Assembly (NCBI GenBank): GCA_003945285.1
Contig: AP019005.1
Span: 2,121,747 to 2,185,746, forward strand
DNA: 64,000 nucleotides
Source: Hydrogenimonas sp.
Lineage (GTDB): Bacteria; Campylobacterota; Campylobacteria; Campylobacterales; Hydrogenimonadaceae
Reading direction: 5' to 3'
Shown here: positions 58,707-64,000 of the stretch, piece after piece
Numbering within the stretch: position 1 is the stretch's first letter
Layout: the number at the start of each line of letters is the position of its first letter
Notes under the pieces: generated by a model
Databases searched by the model: none
What the model was told of the DNA's origin: nothing
The model's input: the letters and a program-made list of their open reading frames with translations, nothing else
Translations under genes and position numbers: made by a program

Positions 58707-59468
58707 ATGAAGAAAAGATTTTCTGTCGCAGCATCCGCACTGCTCTTTTTCGCAGCCGCTGCCGCCAATGCAGATACCATAGGAGGGGAGGTCGCTGCAG
58801 GAGGATGGAACCACGATCCTAGCGGATGGGTTCAGTATCCGACCGGCTCGGACAAGATCGATCTCGACAGCGATCTTAACCTGGACACCAGAAGCGAGCT
58901 ATACCTCAGAGCCAAAATAGAGCACCCTGTTCCCGTGCTTCCCAATATAAGGCTTGCATTCACGCAGAACAGAAGCAGCGGTGACGGATCGATAACGAAG
59001 AGTTTCAGCTTCGGCGGCATCACCTTTACAGGCGGAGAGAGGGTCCACACGGAGACTCAGCTCGACAGCTACGACGCCACATTCTACTACGAAATAGTGG
59101 ATACCGGTCTCGATTTCGATCTGGGACTTACCGCAAGATATATCGACGGGTATGTCGATATAAAGAGCCTGACTACCGGCATAAGGGATAAAACGGAGTT
59201 TACAGGAGTTTTCCCGATGCTCTACGGTAACGTAAGAGTGCCGATTCCCACCCTGGGAGGGCTCTCCGTAGGGGCGGAAGGGAGCTACGTAACCTACGAC
59301 GGCAGTACACTCTACGACCTTCAGGCGGATGTCAGATACGAGTTCGCAATGGGCCTTGGGCTCGAAGCGGGCTACCGTTCACAGAAGATCAAGCTCGACG
59401 ACGTCGAAAACACCAGTACCGATGTAGATATCGAAGGATTCTTCATAGGGGCGGTCTGGGACTTCTAG
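58707..59468 (+). CDS. TIGR04219-type outer-membrane beta-barrel protein
   Basis: The 253-residue protein has a cleavable signal peptide ending AAANA (1-22), alternating beta-barrel strands, and a C-terminal Phe (GAVWDF) for BAM-dependent insertion. GGEVAAGGWNHDPSGWVQY and the ending DVDIEGFFIGAVWDF fit the TIGR04219 family. Function unknown. AAAGGATAAAAT precedes the ATG. The stop overlaps that of the convergent nitroreductase by 4 bases. Confidence 0.87.
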   Translation: MKKRFSVAASALLFFAAAAANADTIGGEVAAGGWNHDPSGWVQYPTGSDKIDLDSDLNLDTRSELYLRAKIEHPVPVLPNIRLAFTQNRSSGDGSITKSFSFGGITFTGGERVHTETQLDSYDATFYYEIVDTGLDFDLGLTARYIDGYVDIKSLTTGIRDKTEFTGVFPMLYGNVRVPIPTLGGLSVGAEGSYVTYDGSTLYDLQADVRYEFAMGLGLEAGYRSQKIKLDDVENTSTDVDIEGFFIGAVWDF

Positions 59469-60088
59469 CGATACTCCACTATCTCATCCAGAGGCAGCCT
59501 TATCTTCTCGGGCGCCTCGTTGACCCTGTATCCGAAAGCGACCATAAGGGCCAGCTCCTCATGGGCCGGATCGATATCCAGAAGCGCCTCCGCCTTCTCC
59601 TTCTCGAAACCCTCTATCGGGCAGCTGTCTATGCCCATCATCGCGGCACCTGTCATCATATTGGCCGCGGCTATGTAGCATTGGCGCGAACTCCAGCAAA
59701 AGAGCCCTTCCGTCGCCAGCTTGTGGGCCGAGAAGTCATCATAGATCTTGAAGTATGCCTCGATCTTCTCCTTCGGAAGGTCCCGTCTCGAGAGCATACT
59801 TCTGCTATATTCACTCCCCGGCGCCAGCGGCGCGACTATCGACTTTATAATGACCAGGTCGCTGCATGTCGTTATCTGCGGCTGATTCCAACAGAGGGGC
59901 TGCAGACTCTCTTTGAGCTTTCGATCCCTCACAACGAGAAACCTCCACGGCTCCATACCGAAGGATGACGGACTCAGACGGCCGAACTCCAAAACAGCCT
60001 CCATCTCACTCTTCCCGATCTCTCTGTTTTCGTCGAAGAGTTTACAGGCGTGGCGATAGTGCATCGCTCTAATAAAGGCATTTTTCAT
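59465..60088 (-). CDS. NAD(P)H-dependent nitroreductase family oxidoreductase (NfsB-like)
   Basis: The 207-residue FMN enzyme has the nitroreductase pattern MHYRHACKLFDENREI (FMN phosphate contacts), SPSSFGMEPWRFLVV, and MMGIDSCPIEGFEKEKAEALL. It transfers hydride from NAD(P)H to nitro or quinone compounds in the cytoplasm. It follows DUF3137 by 3 bases, so it is the last gene of the lemA run. Confidence 0.88.
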   Translation of the reverse strand: MKNAFIRAMHYRHACKLFDENREIGKSEMEAVLEFGRLSPSSFGMEPWRFLVVRDRKLKESLQPLCWNQPQITTCSDLVIIKSIVAPLAPGSEYSRSMLSRRDLPKEKIEAYFKIYDDFSAHKLATEGLFCWSSRQCYIAAANMMTGAAMMGIDSCPIEGFEKEKAEALLDIDPAHEELALMVAFGYRVNEAPEKIRLPLDEIVEYR

Positions 60089-60091
60089 CTC

Positions 60092-61033
60092 TCACTCCTT
60101 GCTCCAGATTCTGCGGTTTAGATTCAGCTCCTCTACAATACTAAGAATTAGATTAAGATTTTCTATATAACCTCTGAAAACATCCAAGGAGAGGAGGGAT
60201 TTGAATAGTACGGGCTCGAACCATTTGCCGCCGTTTTTTATTGCTATGAAGAGCCTGTTGTATCTGAAGGAGATGTAGACCGGAGCGTCGGCCTCTCTTC
60301 TCAGCTCCACAAGCCTCTCCATGATTACGGGAGTCAGAAGGTAGTGCGCCTCTACGGGATCTTCCGAGTAGACCTTGAACTCCTTCTCGAAGGCCGGGCT
60401 GTCCATGCGGACGAGTCCGGAGCTTACCATGCCCTGCACCCAGCTTCCCGCCACACCGAAATACTTCTCCGCCAGGTCGGGATAGATCAGCACCGGTTTT
60501 TGGAAGTGTTTATGAAATTCGGTCACGATGAATGTGCCGCTGAAAACGGTCTCTTTGTATTTACGCCCTTTCGAATCCTCCACAATCCTCTGAACGGTCA
60601 GATTACTGAACTCTATGGGAGTCTCTCCGATTCTCCCTCTTATCAGATCTTCTCCGCGGTAGAAGTCTATATCTGTATCGAAAAGGCCGCTCATAACGAA
60701 AATTTCGCGGGGAATCCCCCCGACAGGGTTGTAGACGAGAGTAGGGTCGATACTCGCTACCAGTTCGCCTAAAACTCTCTTTTTGAATCTCCTGCGATAC
60801 CCGGAGATAAACCATCTAAACGCAAAACCGCCCGCCGCAAAGGCGGTAATACCGGTCTCGACAAGATACTCACCGCCGCTGTAATAGAGGAAGAGCAGTG
60901 TCGCAACGACTATGAGAGCCGAAGAGGCAACGACCTTTTTGGCGGCACTTTTTCTCTCCTCCTCAAGCTTCTGCAGCCTCGGATAGAGCTCATCGTAATA
61001 GAAGTCTAGAAGATCCGAGGCTCTGACCGGCAT
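60092..61033 (-). CDS. DUF3137 membrane protein
   Basis: The 313-residue protein has two close membrane helices (about 34-52 and 56-75) and a large cytoplasmic domain with FSGTFIVTEF and ISFRYNRLFIAI, the DUF3137 pattern. Members often sit next to LemA, as here (7 bases). Function unknown; an envelope role is inferred from the pairing. Confidence 0.87.
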   Translation of the reverse strand: MPVRASDLLDFYYDELYPRLQKLEEERKSAAKKVVASSALIVVATLLFLYYSGGEYLVETGITAFAAGGFAFRWFISGYRRRFKKRVLGELVASIDPTLVYNPVGGIPREIFVMSGLFDTDIDFYRGEDLIRGRIGETPIEFSNLTVQRIVEDSKGRKYKETVFSGTFIVTEFHKHFQKPVLIYPDLAEKYFGVAGSWVQGMVSSGLVRMDSPAFEKEFKVYSEDPVEAHYLLTPVIMERLVELRREADAPVYISFRYNRLFIAIKNGGKWFEPVLFKSLLSLDVFRGYIENLNLILSIVEELNLNRRIWSKE

Positions 61034-61040
61034 CTGGCGA

Positions 61041-61598
61041 TTACCGCTTCAGAAGCTCTTTGATATCTATATTTTCACGTTCGGTCTCCGGAATCTCGAA
61101 GAGCGGCCTGGGTTCGAAGCTGAACCGGTTGGCAATTAGAGAGGAGGGGAACATTTCGCGTGCATTGTTGTAGTCTGTAACCGCCTGGTTGTAAGCTCGC
61201 CTGGCCGCCGCTATCTGCTCCTCTATTTCGTTTATGGATCTCATGAGCTGCACGATGTTTTCATTCGCCTTGAGCTCCGGATAGTTCTCGACAGCCACCA
61301 TGATTCCGTGCAGAGGCTGTGTCAACTCGTCGGCTATGGCCATCTTCTGTTCAGGCGTAAGATCCTGCTGCATCGCTTTCGCTCTAAGCTCCGTAACCTT
61401 TTCGAGAAGTCCCTTCTCATATTTCATCGACTCTTTCATAAGTGTCACGAGATTCGGGATGAGGTTGTAGCGCTTTCTCAAAAGAGCGTCGATAGTTGCG
61501 AATATGTTGTCACACTGGTTTCTTCTGGATACGAGTGTGTTATAGATAAGAACACCGATGAGTAAAACAATAGCGGCGGCGATCAGAAACTGCATCAT
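61041..61598 (-). CDS. LemA family membrane protein
   Basis: The 185-residue protein has one N-terminal membrane helix (3-23) and a helical domain with NTLVSRRNQCDNIFATIDALLRKRYNLIPNLV, then ARRAYNQAVTDYNNAREMFPSSLIA, the LemA hallmarks. It may act as a scaffold in the envelope. It begins the lemA-DUF3137-nitroreductase transcript on the minus strand. Confidence 0.93.
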   Translation of the reverse strand: MMQFLIAAAIVLLIGVLIYNTLVSRRNQCDNIFATIDALLRKRYNLIPNLVTLMKESMKYEKGLLEKVTELRAKAMQQDLTPEQKMAIADELTQPLHGIMVAVENYPELKANENIVQLMRSINEIEEQIAAARRAYNQAVTDYNNAREMFPSSLIANRFSFEPRPLFEIPETERENIDIKELLKR

Positions 61599-61658
61599 AG
61601 CGGACTCCGTTAGATGGGTTCTGTAAGTATATCGACATTACGCAAAATTTTGTATGTA

Positions 61659-61686
61659 AGGGCGGGGGGCTACAGAGTCCCGCCCT
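61659..61686 (-). terminator. GC-rich hairpin between typA and lemA
   Basis: AGGGCGGG (61659-61666) pairs perfectly with CCCGCCCT (61679-61686) around a 12-base loop, after the typA stop. The downstream run on the minus strand is TACATACAAAATTTTG, not a clean U tract, so termination is likely but not certain. Confidence 0.55.
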
Positions 61687-61740
61687 CTTGCGGGCCTCGC
61701 CCGGAGATCTAGTGATAAGCGGAAGTAAAAACGGTCTTCG

Positions 61741-63549
61741 CTACTTCTTCTGCTTCTCCATCCTCTTCCTGACATGCGGATCCAGATAGCGCTTGCGGAT
61801 ACGGATATTTTCGGGGGTGACCTCCACGAGCTCATCCTCCTCTATCCACTCCATCGCACGTTCGAGGTTCATCTCGCGCGGCGGCACGAGGACGATGGCG
61901 TCATCCGCCCCGGATGAGCGGACATTGGAGAGCTTCTTGCCCTTTATCGGATTGACCTCCAGGTCGTTGGGCCGCGCATGCTCGCCTATGATCATGCCGA
62001 CATACACTTCAGTCTGCGGCTTTATGAAGAGAGTGCCGCGCTCCTGGAGGTTGAAGAGCGAGTAGCCCAATGCCTTTCCGTTCTCCATCGAGATCAGGGC
62101 GCCGTTCGCACGGTGTTCGACATTTCCGACGAAGGGGCGGTAGGCGAGAAACGAGTGGTTCATTATCCCCTCGCCTTTGGTGTCTGTCAGGAACTGGGTC
62201 CTGAAACCGATAAGCCCGCGTGCCGGAATCTCGAACTCTATCCTCGTGGTACCGTCTGGCATAGGGTTCATAGAGGTCATCTCCGCCTTTCTGCGTCCCA
62301 GCTTCTCTATGACGGAGCCGCTGAACTCCTCGGGTGTGTCGATAACAAGATGCTCATAGGGCTCGAGACGCACACCGTTCTCCTCTTTTATGACGACTTC
62401 GGGTCTGGAGATGAGAAACTCATACCCTTCACGACGCATGTTTTCAGCCAGAATCGATATCTGCAGCTCCCCGCGGCCGGAGACCTTGAAGCTCCCTTCA
62501 CCCATCTGCTCGAGACGCATCGCAATATTTGTCTCCATCTCCCTTTCAAGACGCTCTTTGAGCTTGTTGGCCGTTACGAACTTACCTTCACGGCCGGCGA
62601 ACGGACCGTCGTTTACGCTGAAGACAACCGAAAGTGTCGGCTCCTCTATATGGAGCGGATCTAGAGGTTGCGGATCGTTGGGGTCGGTAACGGTGTCACC
62701 CACATCAATCTCGTTGAACCCGGCAATCGCCACGATATCGCCAGCTTCCGCCTCATCTATCTCGATACGCTCCAGGCCCAGGAAGCCGATGAGCTTGCTG
62801 ATACGGCCCTTTTTATGTTCGCCGTCGCTTTTCGCCAGAAGCACCTGCTCCCCGGCTTTGATACGGCCGTTGAATATTCGTGCGATACCGATACGACCGA
62901 CATAGTTGTCGTAGTCGAGTGTAAAAACCTGTGTCTGCAGGGTATTTTCGGCACTCCCGTCAGGGGCGGGCACATACTCTAAAATCGCCTCGAAAAGCGG
63001 AGTCAGGTCGCTGTTTTCGTCATCCATGTTCCATTTGGCGTAGCCGTCCCTGGCGGCGGCGTAGAGAACCGGAAAGTCGAGCTGGGTCTCGTTCGCTTCA
63101 AGCGCTACCAGTAGGTCGAATACCTCGTCAACGACCCTTTCGGGCTCCGCGGCGGGCTTGTCTATCTTGTTCACGACCACTATCGGCCGCAGACCGAGCT
63201 CTATCGCCTTCTTCAAAACGAATTTGGTCTGAGGCATTACACCCTCCTGGGCATCGACAAGAAGAAGAACCCCGTCAACCATCTTCAGAACCCTCTCCAC
63301 TTCACCTCCGAAGTCGGCGTGGCCTGGTGTATCTATGATGTTGATCTTGTAGTCGTTGTATCGGATCGCGGTATTCTTGGAGAGTATCGTAATGCCGCGC
63401 TCCCGCTCTATGTCGTTGCTATCCATCACACGCTCGGCGACCTCTTTGTGCGCCTCGAACGTTCCGGACTGCTGCAGGAGGCCGTCTACGAGCGTAGTTT
63501 TACCGTGGTCGACGTGGGCGATTACGGCGATATTTCTTATGTTTTGCAT
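61741..63549 (-). CDS. typA: Translational GTPase TypA/BipA
   Basis: BipA is a ribosome-associated GTPase needed for growth at low temperature and under stress. The 602-residue product has G1 [11 protein letters not shown]3 DTPGHADF, G4 NKIDKP, two beta-barrel domains and the typical ending region [22 protein letters not shown] perfect -10 box precedes the ATG. The gene stands divergent from a flagellar-type promoter, as typA does next to Cj0040/fliK in Campylobacter jejuni. Confidence 0.96.
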   Translation of the reverse strand: MQNIRNIAVIAHVDHGKTTLVDGLLQQSGTFEAHKEVAERVMDSNDIERERGITILSKNTAIRYNDYKINIIDTPGHADFGGEVERVLKMVDGVLLLVDAQEGVMPQTKFVLKKAIELGLRPIVVVNKIDKPAAEPERVVDEVFDLLVALEANETQLDFPVLYAAARDGYAKWNMDDENSDLTPLFEAILEYVPAPDGSAENTLQTQVFTLDYDNYVGRIGIARIFNGRIKAGEQVLLAKSDGEHKKGRISKLIGFLGLERIEIDEAEAGDIVAIAGFNEIDVGDTVTDPNDPQPLDPLHIEEPTLSVVFSVNDGPFAGREGKFVTANKLKERLEREMETNIAMRLEQMGEGSFKVSGRGELQISILAENMRREGYEFLISRPEVVIKEENGVRLEPYEHLVIDTPEEFSGSVIEKLGRRKAEMTSMNPMPDGTTRIEFEIPARGLIGFRTQFLTDTKGEGIMNHSFLAYRPFVGNVEHRANGALISMENGKALGYSLFNLQERGTLFIKPQTEVYVGMIIGEHARPNDLEVNPIKGKKLSNVRSSGADDAIVLVPPREMNLERAMEWIEEDELVEVTPENIRIRKRYLDPHVRKRMEKQKK

Positions 63550-63586
63550 ATGTGTGTAGTCCTAGTAGAAGTGTAGTATTTCGCGC

Positions 63587-63592
63587 ATTATA
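63587..63592 (-). promoter_or_regulatory. -10 box of typA
   Basis: TATAAT on the minus strand in GGATATAATGCGCG, 38 bases before the typA ATG. Confidence 0.6.
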
Positions 63593-63798
63593 TCCAAAAA
63601 GAGTTCATAATATATCTTTTTTAGAGTCAAAAAGAGGATTGCAGCCGGGAACGCCGGAGATTTTCTCTAAGAACCTACCTTCACTTCCGGGAAAAAAAGA
63701 GACACATGATGAGACTCTGCAGGTATTTTTTAAATCTCCGACAATGGCATCCTGCTTTTTCTCAAGGATTTCACTCTTCCGGCTCAAAACAGAGTTAA

Positions 63799-63814
63799 AG
63801 GAACGGATATTGCT
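63799..63814 (+). promoter_or_regulatory. Sigma-54 (RpoN) promoter
   Basis: AGGAACG-GATA-TTGCT matches the sigma-54 consensus TGGCACG-N4-TTGCT at 10 of 12 defined positions, with GG and GC exactly 10 bases apart. The predicted start near 63826 is about 30 bases before the ATG at 63857. In this phylum sigma-54 drives hook and basal-body flagellar genes. Confidence 0.75.
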
Positions 63815-63856
63815 TGATTTTAAAAAATCGATAATACTTCCGGTGAAAGGCTATAG

Positions 63857-64000
63857 ATGACCTCTCTATCTCCAATGCCGCTGCTGGCGAAGCTAGAAGA
63901 GCTGGATACCGTTTCAGGCAAGCTGCCGGCATCCGAAAAGGATCCGGGGCTCTTCAAAGAGCTTCTACAGCTTCTGCAAAGCGACGAGGCCGACCCGAAG
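63857..64000 (+). CDS. Start of a probable flagellar gene (FliK or Cj0040-like), cut by the window edge
   Basis: ATG at 63857 follows GAAAGG by six bases and opens a frame that stays open to the window end (48 codons): MTSLSPMPLLAKLEELDTVS..., helical and charged with repeated Leu. It lies behind a sigma-54 promoter and beside typA, the place of Cj0040 and fliK in C. jejuni. The visible part is too short to confirm either by sequence. Confidence 0.6.
   Translation, partial: MTSLSPMPLLAKLEELDTVSGKLPASEKDPGLFKELLQLLQSDEADPK

Larger units (their letters stand above)
63550..63856. other. Regulatory gap between typA and the sigma-54-driven gene
   Basis: This 307-base gap has the typA promoter at its left end and the sigma-54 promoter at its right end. 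A frame across it (63552-63860) has no ribosome site and poor coding character. An upstream activator (FlgR-type) site may exist but none was recognised. Confidence 0.6.

Noticed and set aside
61640-61660. Recurring GCAAAATTTTG-like palindromes (also near 5845, 11732 and 53537)
   Set aside because: Short A/T palindromes of this size are expected in promoter and terminator regions; flanks do not match, so they are not called a repeat family.
63552-63860. A 102-codon plus-strand frame before the last gene
   Set aside because: No ribosome site, unlikely composition, and it covers the typA promoter and the sigma-54 promoter.

Overview
The window reads as chromosomal DNA of a Campylobacterota bacterium (former Epsilonproteobacteria). 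Base composition is roughly half G+C, which fits a vent-type chemolithotroph such as Hydrogenimonas better than Campylobacter or Helicobacter; the genus is an inference. Signs of the phylum are a long RNase J with a basic N-terminal extension, a divergent spermidine synthase, an htrA-response regulator-histidine kinase block like htrA-cprRS of C. jejuni, and typA followed by a sigma-54 promoter and a gene start at the place where C. jejuni has Cj0040/fliK. Genes are tightly packed, often with 1-8 base overlaps, and TTG/GTG starts are common.

Layout. 1-8000: glmM (partial), rpsT-prfA, then bax-like, dapF, coaE and speE on the minus strand, then a thiamine-binding protein, a DUF2892 protein, purM and an ElyC-like gene. 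7880-8240: tRNA-Asp and tRNA-Lys with a 21-bp tRNA-Lys fragment between them. 8300-11770: HtrA and its two-component system, with a long hairpin in the htrA leader. 11890-19660: a DUF6544-like gene and pgeF, then the ksgA-rnj-kdsD-rluB-yjbQ-rarA operon. 19740-24820: a structured RNA-like leader, hisF, a nucleoside-phosphorylase-like gene, rlmN, a 30-codon membrane peptide, a pseudouridine synthase and purB; two perfect parS sites lie here. 24840-30700: class Ia ribonucleotide reductase, nitrilase, pcm, a coiled-coil HTH protein and tRNA-Pro. 30890-37010: a diguanylate cyclase, small proteins including YajQ, a PAS protein, an NDH-2-like flavoprotein and a peroxiredoxin.

37100-42400 holds two notable operons. 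One is yfdX-hdeD-DUF1931, an envelope/acid-stress set ending in a tandem histone-fold protein. The other is a two-subunit succinate dehydrogenase/fumarate reductase with unusual cofactor residues, no membrane anchor, an unlisted 51-codon coiled-coil gene between its subunits, and a Crp/Fnr regulator.

43990-50600 is the best candidate for an undescribed system. It is one minus-strand operon of an M20 peptidase, a RimK-like ATP-grasp ligase, a second ATP-grasp protein fused to ComEA-type DNA-binding helix-hairpin-helix repeats, a very large cytoplasmic M14 carboxypeptidase with FN3 and DNRLRE-like domains, and DoxX. The content suggests that amino acids or peptides are added to, and removed from, an unknown target.

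50800-64000: a GGDEF/EAL protein, bioC-like, secG-nodB-frr-pyrE-RDD-MFS, an outer-membrane barrel, nitroreductase-DUF3137-LemA, typA and a truncated, probably flagellar, gene. No insertion sequence, transposase, integrase gene or CRISPR array was seen.
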